From NCBI RefSeq assembly GCF_910592395.1, contig NC_088324.1, positions 13,728,953 through 13,792,952 of the forward strand: 64,000 bases of DNA, read 5' to 3'. The position numbers were made by a program, and so were the translations under genes. Positions 32,301-45,602 of this stretch are shown here, in pieces (the first letter of the stretch is position 1; every line of letters starts with the position of its first letter). The notes below the pieces were generated by a model. The model did no database searches. It was not told the origin of the DNA and saw only the letters and a list, made by a program, of their open reading frames with translations. Origin of the DNA: Lineus longissimus (Eukaryota; Nemertea; Pilidiophora; Heteronemertea; Lineidae).

Positions 32301-35300
32301 AACAATACAATTAGATCTGAATCTGATATCTAGCTCTATACCATTTCGTGAGGTCAAGTTTGTCACAAAATAAGTCTGACGAGTTCATTTTAATGACAAG
32401 AAGCAATGTCATTGTCCTTATATCACCAAATGAATTATGTTCATTTAATGGCACTACAATCATCATTGAACAATTGAAAAGTAGAGAGTCGTCAAATTAT
32501 TCATCAAAAGTTATACCATCTGATGACATGGTGGTTTTGTGACACGTTTTTATCAAAGGAAGTGTTTTAGACATGACACTTTTAGGCCATCTTAACTTTG
32601 GTGAGGTGTCTAGCCGGCTGTTCTGCTTTTTTAGTCATATTGACACCATCATTTTATGGCAATCTTCCTTGTATCGAACCGAAAAAAGATGTGTACTCTA
32701 GGTTGTTAGGTGAACTGATCCGAATGGCAAAGGGAAAAGAATGATTTCTCTTTTCTTCCATCATCATGATCCCATAAATATCACCCATTTCCCACAAGCA
32801 GCTTTTAGGGACATCCGCTCAGTCTGGCCAATCAAAAGCCCTTTTATTTCATCGTGATGATGCTCTCTGTGCCGAAGAAGCATCGTAAATGTCTTCTAAT
32901 TGGCGAAGTTTGACTGTCGTTGGAGGGAAGCGGAGATTGCAAAATAAGGGCAGTTTACACAACAAAACGAGACGGCTATACAGGCAGGGTCCTAGAGCAG
33001 ACATGAAACAGGCAATAAAAAGGAAACGCCATGACAACCGTCGTCTGACCGTAGAATATCGCCACTAGCAGGCAGACGCCATTAGAATAGTTCGGCATAT
33101 GCTATATTGAAGTCAAAGAAACCTTCAAGAATACAATGTTATTCTGATATTTCCCTCACCATTCTGACCAACTCTAGGCTGACTCTCGCTGTACGTGAAC
33201 TTGGATGCCTCGCATATCGGTAACTTTAAAGTGAGGACCGAAGGGCATGGTGCGCTTAAACCCTTTTTCGGCGCACTTCTTACCACAACATATATACACT
33301 CTCCTTCCTCGAACCATTTTCATTTTAAGTGTTTAGATTTTGGTAGAGTTTTGTGTAACTATAGTGAAATCGCAGACACCCAACGGAGTGGCATCAATAC
33401 TGTTTAACTTGGCGACTCGAGATTATGATATTACGTTCAAAAACAAAATACTTGTTGTGACTGATCCCCGTTACAGGGATATGCCGCCGATACACAAACA
33501 CTCGGCTGTGTCGTGATGATGGATCGGGACGCCAATCAAATGACTTCTTGTTGAATCACAAACATACTTGGTTTCTTCCCGGGGCGATGGTCATCTGTGA
33601 AGGGTCCTTGGTGATGATATGAACGCAGGAATAGTACCGACCTCTAAGTCGCCTCATCGGGGTTCAGCGATAACGCTGAAGTACTTGACGAGAACTATAC
33701 CTGACAGTGCACTCTTGGCATAATGTCACACATTCGCGGCGTACCCGCTATAAATCTTCAGTTTTGATAAGTCCAAAAACTCTACCAGTATATACTTTAT
33801 CTGAACTTACTTGTCTGAAAGCTTTGCAAATGCCCAGAATTATAGATTTGCTACATGTACAAGGTCTCACCGCGACCCGACCCGTGACTATTAAGGGCCA
33901 AAATGATAGCCTGGTGACCCCGATTAGGTTTTGGCACTGATCCTTGTAATCTAGCCTATTGTTTGGCGAGTGATATTGATAGGCAGAGGGTCGAGTTACG
34001 ACTGGTTCACCGACTCATTCATACCGAAATATCGAATTTCATTCATGAAGGCAGACCACAGTAATCAGCTGATCAACTGTCGCTCTTCCATCGTGGAAAT
34101 CCACTCCCCTTGAAAATAAACTTAAAATGACTACAGAAATTTGTCTTAAATCGAGACAACTCTGTTATTTCTAGATGACGATGATGCATACAATATCGCC
34201 GACATTGACTGACGGAGACGCTTTATGGCATAGCCGAACGCCGCGTATTTCTGCATTGTGACCGCTGTTTTTCCGGATTACGGACCACATATAGCCTGTA
34301 CATGTATAATTTAGTTGCTCCTCGGTTTTTCCGACGAGAAAATTCTAGGTATCAGCAACACTGCACGCGGAATCTCAACTCTCTGTGTTTCAAGAAATTG
34401 ATCCAGGGAAGGCACTGTCTGGACGAGACAGCCCGCGGTTCTCTGTGACAAAACTCAGACGGTCGTTACGGGGACATGCCCCTACAGGGCGATAGAAGAT
34501 CATTAATCAGCCCGACATCATTCATGATCTCATCCATTCAGTAAAACACTTTAAATGTTACCCTAGATCACCGAAACTCAAGTACGTGGCTCACAAAGAC
34601 AGATAAGACGATCGCGGTCTGTCTGAGTGAAGTCTTGGCCGTTCTCGCTGGCCTGGGAAGTGCGATAGAACTCAATATGACAATAGAGGAATCTAAAAAG
34701 GGTTATTTTGACGGAATGTCTAAAATGTCAATTTTTCAGGAATTCGCTGAAATCCCTTCGCCTGGAATTTTTAACCATTTGTTGTAGGGTGTTTTACTTT
34801 TTATGACAATTAAAGAGTTCTTGTCGTGAATTGTAGTGCTCATTACTGGTAGTTAGCTATGGCTGCTCCCCAACAGTTTTCGGTAATTAGAAAATGCCGG
34901 TCAAGTGTCATTGTCGAAAGTAAGCTATTAAGTTAGTTGTCTTCCCTAGAGGGAAGTTAGTCATTCCTGGAAAATCTGGGTAGTTCTTTCTACAAGTTTG
35001 ATTCCGGTACCCCCGCCAATAATATTTAACCATTCTGTTAGATAAGACAGTAAACAGATTTTTTTACTACCTAGAGTATGTACCAGGCAGAGCATCATCT
35101 CGACAAGGTACAATGTTGAAGGAAACAAGAAGTGATGAATTTCCCATCAAGGAAATCTATTTTCGCGAATGAAAATTATAAGTAAATGTCCTCCTTCTCC
35201 ATACATGTTCCCTTCGCAGTATCAGCAGTGTATTGAAGTTTTTTGTAAACTGGCCACATAGAACTGGTGTTACAAAGTCTCTTGTTTGGTTGAATATGGA

Positions 35301-37719
35301 ATAAAAAAGATGTATGTTTGGTGTCGAATCAATTAGCAATCATGGCCGATGTTTACAAAGACCAAGGTCTCGTGACGAGCAATCATTTCATGACGTTAGT
35401 ATTAACGTCACTTTGATGACTCCATTGTATGCATTCATCAATATTGTCTTCATAAAAAACAATAGGGAAACGATTGTGACTGGTTTTTTATTGCTACAGA
35501 TTTGGTTTATTTGAACTATTCATTCGGTTAGGGTGGGTCAAGATCTTTATTGCCCTGTCCAGTCGAGATTCATCCGGGAGATAAGACGAAACAATGCGTT
35601 TATCTTAGTAAACAAAACAATTACTATGATGAATACGTCACTACAAGCTGTGAAACGCGGATCATGAGTTGTAAACATGGTGTGATACTGGTTTGAGTCA
35701 ATTGGGGACACGGATACAATTACACAATTTTAATTGTTTGCAAAAAGTGTCCCAGAGAGGTTGCTCAAACGATGACGGACAATGACCGAGTTTGTTTCTT
35801 TTTGTTTTCAATATGAGATCGATGTGCACAACAAAGTGCCCAATTCTAAAAAAGATTTTCATGTGCTTTCAATCTCTGATGTATTGAAGGTCATTTGTCT
35901 CTACAGAACCATACCTTAATCCGTCACCATACAATAGGAAAGGAATATTTTCCGGTGTGCAAATGAATTGAAATAACTAAAATATAAGTAATTTTTGGAA
36001 AGACCATTGGCAATTCGGCATTCGAACTTCAGGGGAGTCGCAATCCATGGAGTTTGAGCTTGAACCGAAATAATGACACTGGTAATCATTGGGCGTCTTC
36101 TGGGTCGGCTCTTTATAGTATAAACTAATCACCACCTAATGGTAGTAGTAGTTATTTTTTAATGAAAGTTGGTCTGAATGTCATCCAACTAGTTATCACC
36201 AGCAACAGATTGATTAGTGAAACGGGAGAGTAGAATGACTGACTAATTCCGCATCTATAGACTGATTGCAAATTGGGAAATCCCAACTTCGATGAAAACA
36301 TGAGGGGAAGTCATCTTTCTAAGAAGTTTTTGGCCAGTGGGCCCATATCTATAAAACAGGACCTTCTAAAGATGAGTGAATTACATGTCACTGATCATCC
36401 GAAATCGTCGCACTGAAGTAACCTGTTGCAGTCACAAAGTGTGCTTATTTTCCGACTTATCAACTTTACCAGAATATACTCGGTAACTATGTATGTACAC
36501 GTATTTGGTGCAACATGAGCTCGTTCTCGTGACGGTTTAAGGTATGCTTCTATAGAGACCAATGAATCTTTAACGTTTAATACCTCAGGGATCAAAAGTG
36601 TATTACATAATACTTTGTCCCTGGACACGCTATCCTGTGACATTCAAACTGTCACACCTGACGTACTGACCATTTTGCACCGGTCTCGCGAATAAATCGA
36701 CGGATTGAACTGGTCGAATCTGGTTCAGTCAATGAAAGTACTCATCATTCTCATAACAATAATCACTATCTTAATATTTGGATTAAGTATTCCTTTGTGA
36801 TGATACCATTTTCCTAATGGACGCTCGAACATGTCTGCAAATAAAAGCGTAGCCTGACAGACCTTATCTGACACCTTGTAGTAAAATCTGTTTACTTGGG
36901 CCCCAATCCGGTATTACTCACTTAATCTTCTTAATTTTCATTCATGGCCGGTCAGAGATGGATTTCCTTGATCGAAATACTATACCAGGCCAACATTTTT
37001 TTTCATATATGACAAATTAAAGTTGAAGTATTGAGTGGATTTGTATTATTTGTACTAACATCTTACACAAGATTTCGTCAACTTGAATATTTGTACTTGA
37101 TCGTTTTAGCTCTGATGCATTGTTGCAGGGTGTCTCAAGCAGGTTCAAGGAAAGTTTGAACTTGTTTGTCATTTAGTTGTCTTGAGCGCCTCGCAAACGA
37201 AAGATTTTTACATCGTCAGTTTTAATCTATTACCAGTTAACTTAGTTCATTCAATTGTCTTTTAGACTTTTTCTTTCTTCCTGAAACTCGAGAAAAATAT
37301 ACATGTAATTCGTAGCACCGTCAATATCTGACTAGGTATATACTTGTATATCATCATCTTAAATAATTACTTCAATACATCATGACGGACTCTGAATGTT
37401 TCTCAGTTGCGTAAAAAGAAATCAATGACATGCGTGCTTGCCATTTGATAAAACGAGGCACGATCACGAGTTCAATGTACCTGGTCTCCCTGGATCGCTC
37501 AGCACTCCATGCCAGTGTGTCATGTTCTACAGTAGTCTAACTGGTATCGAGATTGTTTGACGCACCTCAGCACTCGGCCTGAATGAAAAAGTTGGCCTGG
37601 ATAGGTTTAGAAAGGGGCGGCGCTTAACCTTACAAGACTAGACTTTAACGCTCATCCCATTCATATCTTTGCAAACTAGCCCCGATTATTTCGTGGCGTG
37701 ACAAAAGAAATCCAAATCC
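29391..37719. other. Gene-poor spacer of about 8.3 kb
   Basis: No exon chain with consistent phases, no repeat array and no RNA gene was recognised on either strand. Isolated open frames, the longest 108 codons at 31198-31524, lack splice context and family features. The stretch directly precedes the peptide-gene promoter, so regulatory elements are likely but cannot be read by eye. Confidence 0.5.
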
Positions 37720-37845
37720 TAGAAGCTGATTGGTTGGATATCTGTCAGTTTGTGACGAGTAGTTCATTCAGTGGTGCTTCATGAATGGAGCGCATCTACG
37801 GGTTGCCGCGCGCCTATTTAAGGCGCCGCGCGCCGGTGCCTCGTC
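37720..37845 (+). promoter_or_regulatory. TATA-type core promoter of the peptide gene
   Basis: TATTTAA at 37815-37821 is flanked on both sides by GCGCGCC/GGCGCC blocks. An inverted CCAAT box (ATTGG, 37729-37733) and a CRE half-site (TGACG, 37753-37757) lie upstream. Transcription would start about 37845. A TATA box plus CRE half-site is common in neuropeptide genes; the link is inference. Confidence 0.6.
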
Positions 37846-37941
37846 CCTGTGGGCTGCACCCGATCTAACGAACAAGAGCTCTGAAAACATCTAGCTCGCT
37901 CTCTCAACATTTTAAAAGCAACAAGCCAAAAGCAAAAAAAG
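37845..37941 (+). other. Probable non-coding exon 1 of the peptide gene
   Basis: A GC-richer leader lacking an ATG with a sustained frame, running to a strong donor (AAAG|GTAAGTTCG) after 37941. The only downstream exon on this strand that starts just ahead of an initiator ATG is at 45601 (TTTTCAG|TCATGG), so the two probably join across a 7.7 kb intron. No transcript evidence is available, hence moderate confidence. Confidence 0.5.
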
Positions 37942-40900
37942 GTAAGTTCGCTGAGTGACCCTTTCCCATTTTTCTGTTTTATTTCTTGGATACTATATGA
38001 ACGCAGGTAGGTGGTTTGGAAGCGTAGAAACAGTGCTCACCTTGTTTTGTGATCAGTCTTTGACTTTTCTCTCAAACGGCAAACCATCCCGATTTAACTC
38101 CGACATAGCCATGAACTTTAACACCAACTGCAAAAGGTGTATATAATGATTTCACTATTCCCCAAACGCATACTATATTTTCATTCAACCAGATTTATGA
38201 ATGGTTTAAAATTACGCGGTGCAAACTTTCAAAAAAACTTGTGTGGGCGTCTGTCTGACAAACAGCTGTTTGCCACGGTTTGGCACATCACGCTTGTGGT
38301 TGTGACGGATTTTCGTGTTGAACGCCAGTGGTCTAACTTATTGAATAAACTTTAATTCAACTGTTTATCTGGCATTGTTTGATTTAAGTACATACATATC
38401 GAGTTCATGGTTGATTTATTGTCTTCTTATGTAAAATTTATAGAACAGTAAGTCAACTTTTGACAGTAAACAGGCCTTACTCTGCTTCGGCATTTCATGG
38501 CCGTTCTATGCGCTATATGCGCGTATCAATGACTTGTCAGTTTTACATATCTCTGTCCTAGGTGTCTTATGTCCGGTTTAAGGGTCGCTAATAAGCCAAC
38601 GTTGACATTATTTGCGCAAAAACTACATGCACCAGATTTTTTAACACCTTCTCTCGGTCACGTTGGTCTGTTGCCAACATTCAGGTTAGAGAAGCACAGC
38701 TACTCATTTTCGGCAGTCCGGGAAGGCAGCACCTGACATAAGAAATCTACGTTAACCTCAGGCTGACTGCGTAAAGGTCACGTCGAGTTCTGATATCATC
38801 GAAACATTCTATAGAGAAAGTGCAACTAGAAATTCAAATTGCTCACTGATTTGACAAGAAGTTCTCGCCAATGCCCTAAATTTGAACCCTGCAAGGCCAG
38901 CTCAAATAAATAGGGAGGTTTAGCAACGTCTCAAGTTACGCCAGTCTTTAAGGCAAGTCAACCCAAGGTATCAACTGAAAAACAACATGATTACCAATGC
39001 TTCAGGTGCAAATGACGTCGATGCTGACTAGACGTGTGTTTAAGCTCAGTGCTACTTCGTTAGCAGCGGCAAACGCAACTCCGGAACCTCTGTGCTTAAC
39101 CTCTCTAGTGTGCACCGCTGTCCTCGATGGTAATGGACCACCATACGAGACTAACCTCCCGCTGCAAACAAATGGCCTCATTTCACCCTTCACCTTAATA
39201 TTGTAGAAAAACAGACAGATATTTCATTTTGTTTTGAGAGCATAGTACATGTAATTCTATCATCATTCTTAAAGAAAACTCCATGGCCAATATCTTGAAC
39301 AAATGGCTTTGGAGTCGGGTTACCAGGTTTGAAGACAATAAAATTGGCTTTTCATTTCCATTCAATCCGAACAGAGCATTGGAGTACAAGAAATGCCCTG
39401 GAGTGGATTATTTCAATGCACTTTGTGCAGCGCCAGTCGTTTGCGGACTTGGGGCGGTTCCATTGCCGTCTAGGTGGCCACAAAGCTAGGCAAAGAACCC
39501 ATACAACCACCGCACATCAAACAGGTCCTTCCTATTCTTAACCACATCAAGACCTGAGATTTTTCTGGCTGGGGTTTTATCATTTTGACAAAACTCAGGA
39601 AGTTGGTATTATCCTGTTGTCCCGTGACTTGACTTTGTATAGTGTTGGTGTCTTTGTCAAGCGTTGTCTGATATGATAGTCTATGTCAAGTCAAAGCGAA
39701 CCCAGGACTGAAAAGCTCCGAGTCGTTCCCCTTTTTGAACAACTCTAAAGCCAAATCCTATTATTCTTTAGCACTGGTTGGTATGTACTTTAATAACCCA
39801 GACACGCGAGTAAACCTTACTCACAACTGATGAACAAATGTAACTAATACGAAGGTGTAAGGTAAAGTGGTACGATTATAACCCCAACAGTCTTAAAGGG
39901 ACAACTTGGGTATGAGGTATGTTGGTTTTATCATACAAAAATGGCTTCCAGCAAGACCGTGACTTCTCCAAAAAGTCATTAAACTGCAATAAACAATGCA
40001 CTAGAACGGGGTGTAATCATAAGCCTGTCTGAAATTCACATGCCATGTCCAAAACTGCCTCGCAACACCGTCCAAAATCATTATCAGAACTCAGCATTTG
40101 TGTCATACTACTGGTGGCGGCGCATGGTGGCAAGCAGAGTCATTATCCTCCTGGTCAGGTAACTACCACGCCCAATGGTTAAACTAAGATAATGAATGAA
40201 GAAGTTTACAAGGACACTTCAGCAAAACAGACAAAGAAACTCCTAAAGTTAGCTTGTTGTTTTCGGCGCCCTGCCAGCCAGAACGGGAAAATAAGATGTG
40301 TATCATATATGAACGATGTCAGGTCTGACAACGAAACAAAATTAATTGCTCCTTCATCCGTCTTTAGTTAAAAATATAGGAAGATTTATATCCAACATTC
40401 GCAGACAAAATGCCATTCATACATGTAGCCCATACAAAAAAATATGCAAGGCAAGCTCGCTTGTATATTATTGGCGGGACTCATTGGAGGTCCGTGGAAC
40501 TGTCAGGTGACAAGGCTAGGTAGGCTTATATCATTGACATAATAGGGTGTCAATGATACATACAGTGATACCGGAGCAGATCTATCTCATTAGCATTCAC
40601 AGCACGGGCTCAACAAAACTTTCAATTCATGTCAACCAAATATTGGTTAAGATCATTCATAATTTTTAGCTCAAGTTTGAAATGGTTCGTCCGTCTAGGA
40701 GCCCCTCAGACAGAATGTATATACTCATGTCTGGTTCGCTTTAATGAAAAATGCTTCTCAATGGTGATTTCTCTACAATACGATGATTACAAAAGTGCTC
40801 TAGTTATCGTACACGTATCACTAGGGTGTAGCTATTACATGACAACCCATGTTACCGTACGCGGTTTATATTAAAACTGACTCTATAAAAACTGATCTAG

Positions 40901-43396
40901 TTACGGTGCCATACTTATTTTCAAACTGATACAGTTACAGGACGCATCATGTTACTAAAACTGACCCAATTACAGTATTACACTTTAATTACTAAAACTC
41001 ATCTGTTACTAAAACTCATCTAGTTACAGTACTTTCCATCAGGAGTAGGCCTTTGCCATGCCCACCGGCAATTCCTTTTTGAAATCGAAGTGGCTCCTGA
41101 CGCTTTGCAGCCTCTTCTGAAACAGCAAGGACCATTGAACTTTCGAGTATGTGCTTTCATTTGAGACAGTGAAGATGCTTTCAGTTCACAGCGGCCGTTT
41201 TTGTGTCTTCGACCTTTAATAAAGGTGTCAAGGGACGAATAATTCGCCTATTAGAATGGTACTTCATATTTCAGAGTGTAAAACCCGGGGTGTTAAACGA
41301 AACCAATAAGGGTCCTTGTACTGGAACTTGATATTGTCTCTTTTTTCAAGGTCCTTACACGTACATGTGTCCTTCTTAAAGGTCAACTCCGTTTGTTCAA
41401 AAATTTAAAATTGAACTTGAATTAGAAAATTTCAAATTGTGTAAATACATCGTACATGTACGTTGTTGAGACACAAGAAAGAAGGGCCTACGATGAAGAC
41501 GAATGCCGTAGACCTTGAATAAGGTTGACCCACATCTTTTAAGGATTTTACCAGGCTACATGAATAGCAGCTATCAGTGAATCGCAAGATGATTTTAGTC
41601 CTCGTGTACCAACAACATATCAGGGACCCGGACTCCTGTGGATGCGAGGCCCACTGATTTGTGGCCTACATCAGTGATATCAAGGCCGACTGATGCTGAC
41701 TGGGTATTCCGTCTCTTCCTGTACTATTTTCGTGACACCCGAGGCAAAAGGTGGCCACAAAGGTTAAACTGATTTAGTCTGCTTTTCCGTCGTTCACTGC
41801 AGGGAGTCTGATATTTGAGAAAAATGTCGATTAACTAGTATTTTTTAAAGTATCAGTTGATCGATATATCTTTTCTTGACAGCTTTTTTCGATATATCAT
41901 TACCAATCTACAAAAAATGACACCATTATGACTCTCGAAAAATTAGGTGTTTAAGTTTTGCGTTCTCCAGATGACTTCGTTGCATTTCGCAGTGAATGAG
42001 CGCCAAGGGCAAAAAGATGCCGATTTTACAACTATTTTGTCCTGTGAGATATTTTTTCCCCTGCACTCATTAATTATCGATCGTTTTCTGTCTGGCTTAC
42101 GTCATGCTAAAAGAATTTGCCAAGAAATAGACAAAAAGAACGAGAATCTGTTAATACGATTGTCTCGTCTCGCAAATTAACGCATTTGCCACGAGAGTCT
42201 CTTTTGTTACTGGTCTATCCGTCACGCGGAGATAAGTTATGTATTAAAAAAAGATTCCAGGATACTCTCTTTCTTGAATAGCATCTTCTATTCTGTCAGT
42301 TTGCAAAGCCACCTTTACTAATTTCCGATCAGAAGAGTTATCAATCTGGTATAGTAGCCTACTTCCATCATTCTTTGTTGTCTCAACCCCATGGTTGCTT
42401 TTGCACCGACGCAGTTTGCTGAACTTACTCCGCGCACAATTGCTAATTAGTGTGCTAATTAGCGACTGTCGGAGTGACTGTCTGAGAGATATCGGTGCTT
42501 TCTAGGTCTTTTCACACCCAGACCTCCAAGGATCTGATGGGCACGTGCGCACAAAGTAAAATGGGTCAAGTTCAACCCGAAAACTGGGTCCAGTTAGATC
42601 CTGGGTCAAATGTGGACAGAATTTTTACACCGTCACAAAGAAATTGAGCATTTTGAGTGATTTCAAGTGGTGAAAAATGGGGAATGCTTATTTTGTCTTG
42701 TGACGTAGTATTATCACGTAGCCCTTCACCGCATTTTCGTCAGGGAAGGGGCCACTGCACACGCAGAAGACGAACAAGGAATTGGGTCAACAGCATTTTG
42801 TCCGCGAGTTGTTTTTGAAATTCTGGACCGTCATATAATGCAAATTAATCGTTTTTTTCCATTCCCGATAGTAGATTTAACTGAAAGCTCATGGACAAAT
42901 CGTCACTGTGGCTTTGGTATAGACGATTCTGCGTCTCAATCGTGGTCTATGTCAGTCTATTCGAGTCGAGGTACAATTTTGTATCATACTGAAACTTTGG
43001 AACTACTTTTATATGGCGTGTTTACCTTTTGAAATATAGGCCACCGTTTGCCCTCTAGAGTAAACTTTTAAACTCCGATTATAGCTCATAATGGTATATA
43101 TAACAATGGCACCTTATTCAATAAATGAAATTTAATAACTCTAAACATCAAGTATACATGCAGATTAGAAATTATAAGACACGTGTTGGGGGGTCAGTCG
43201 TTCATTTTTTGCTAACAGTTACTTTGTACGCTTAGTCTTAACTACCTTTAACCTTGATAAATTGACAGTGACCATCTTTTATTGCCTAAGGTCATGGATT
43301 AAGGTCACTAATCCAGAGGTTTTGATGGAATTAATTGCCATTAACAGGTGAACGTTTTGACTTTTCCACTTTCAAAACTTAAATCATTTTGACAAT

Positions 43397-44362
43397 GTTT
43401 GACGGGCTCTAGGAAAATTCGTCCCCGGAAAATTCGTCCCCAGAAAACTCGTCCCCGGAAAATTCGTCCCCTAGGAAAATTCGTCCCCGGAAAATTCGTC
43501 CCCGAGGATAATTCGTCCCTGGAATATTTGTCCCCGGAAAATTCGTCCCCGAGGATAATTCGTCCCTGGAAAATTTGTCCCCGAGGAAAATTCGTCTCCG
43601 GATAATTCGTCCCCGAGGATAATTCGTCCCTGGAAAATTCGTCCCTGAGGAAAATTTCGTCCCCAGAATATTTGTCCCCGGAAAATATGTCCCCTAGGAT
43701 AATTCGTCCCTGGGAAATTCGTGCCCGAGGATAATTCGTACCCGGAAAATTAAACAAAAGTTGAAAGTTTCTGACATTACTTTCTACTTTCGACTTTTCT
43801 CATTCAGTGTTATATCTCTAGTTACTACCCTACTAGCTAGTTACCTACTCCACTCTTTTCATAGTAGGTAGAGGTAGGCAGGCGAAATAATTTATTTTTT
43901 TACAAATAAGTATTTTTACTGGTCAGAATGAAAGAAAAACTCTAAATTCTTCAATAAAATATTTCGCCTGCCCACCTCTACCTGAAAATAGTGGGGTAGT
44001 TAACTAGCTAGTAGGATAGTAAAGAGAGATGTTACACTGAATGAGAAAAATCGAAAGTAGTAGTTATTACTACAGTCCATTCGACGAGACTTAAGAGTCT
44101 TGGAAAGTAAAGTCAGAAACTTTCAACTTTGTAAAATTTTCTGGGGACGAATTATCCTCGGGGACGAACTTTCCAGGGACGACTTATCCTCGGGGACAAA
44201 TTTTCCGGGGACGAACTATCCTCGGGGACGAATTATCCTCGGGGACGGATTTTCCGGGGACGAATTTTCCTTGGGGACGAATTATCCGGGGACGAATTTG
44301 CGGGGACGAATTTTCCGGGGACGAATTATCCGGGGACGAATTTTCCTGTAACCGTTTGACGG
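43397..44362. mobile_element. Foldback-type transposable element with minisatellite arms and 9 bp target duplication
   Basis: The element at 43406-44353 (948 bp) is one large imperfect palindrome. The left arm starts with a tandem array of GGAAAATTCGTCCCC / GAGGATAATTCGTCCC units (43412-43750). The right arm ends with the reverse complement, units of GGGGACGAATTATCC (44138-44345). The inner parts of the arms also pair, for example GCAGGCGAAATA at 43878-43889 against its complement at about 43961-43971, leaving a loop of about 75 bp. The right arm has an extra insert of about 45 bp. GTTTGACGG occurs exactly at both outer edges (43397-43405 and 44354-44362). Foldback elements known from Drosophila share the tandem-repeat arms and the 9 bp duplication. 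No transposase is present. It sits in intron 1 of the peptide gene. Confidence 0.85.
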
Positions 44363-45602
44363 AAACAATCTCACGACGGGTATATACAATGAAACGACAA
44401 ACATGTCCAACTATCATATACCTCGTATAGAAATAACGATTAAGGTCATTATCAGAAGTCGTAAACACTTGAAATAATCAAAATTGGTTTACTGCTGGTT
44501 ATGATAGATGGATTTTAAATGGCCGGGTTACATCGCGGTCACTATTGTTTTACGACACGATTGCAGTATTGGTGGTTTTAGGTGTCATCGTTTTATATGT
44601 ATACCCAGAATAAATTTAAATTTGTATTATATTTGACGGTAAAAATAATCAATGCAGTATCGGAATGTTTGAAATAAGAGCAAAAAGGAAACCCCGGCCA
44701 GCGCCGTATATCAGACTATCAACGTTAGAAATAGAAAACAAATTAAGCCTGTTTATAGAACTTTTTGACTTTTTGAACCAACCAAATGTATGACTCATTT
44801 AGAAGTGGACTATCAGAAATGCACTCTCAGCAGACCAAAAGCCCGATTGAAGGTTCTTTCGTCTTCCTAAACTATTCATTGACAAAATCCGCCCGGCCTA
44901 TTCTCGGCCAGATAGCTTGTCACTCGATAAATAGTCATCTCAAACTCTCACTTCCTGTTTGACAAAACCACTTATTCAGTTGTATTTGACTGACTTTGTG
45001 ATGAGTTATATTATTATAAGCCAGACACCTAATCCCCATAAGGACATATTCAACACAACACGCGTCGAGTGCACCTACGTTCTCTCAATTCAATAACTCT
45101 GGAAAGAATATTTAAATATCATTATTGAGAGTAGAAAATCATATTTACTTCGATGTTTTAAAAGTAATTCGCCGCCTCTACTCTGTCTATATACCAGCCT
45201 GGCATTGTCACTGGGTAGGACTAGTGCCAAGAAACCTTCAGAGAGACACCGTGACAGCCGACCCAAGGTCTACCTTGAGATATAATCTTAAAATTAACCG
45301 TTTCTATCTAAAAATGTACTTTTATCTGTCACTCCGTTGCTTTTCCTCCAGTTTCCAAGTACATGTACAGGCCATTTATCTCTTTAGAGCGGGCTCATCG
45401 ACTTCTTTTTCCCCTTATACGCCTTATACGCGGCTATGCTGAAGGCTGCCCAGCGCCTCTGACCCTGAAACTTCGATCGAAGCAAACCATCCTCATACCT
45501 TCAGTCATGACAGCCAGAACCAATGGCGTTGCTTATTCTTCATGATCATTGACATTGACACATCTTGATCTTTGACCATCCTTCTTTTTAATATTTTCAG
45601 TC

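Noticed and set aside
32849-33037. 62-codon minus frame resembling a signal-peptide protein
   Set aside because: A hydrophobic start alone; no conserved cysteine pattern, processing site or splice context.
43406-43750. CRISPR-like appearance of short regular repeats
   Set aside because: Units are contiguous with no unique spacers, the host is an animal genome, and the array belongs to an inverted foldback arm.
43341-43757. 138-codon minus frame rich in GDEFSGDE/GTNYP-like repeats
   Set aside because: It is the translated minisatellite of the foldback element's left arm; the matching right arm gives an equivalent frame on the other strand.
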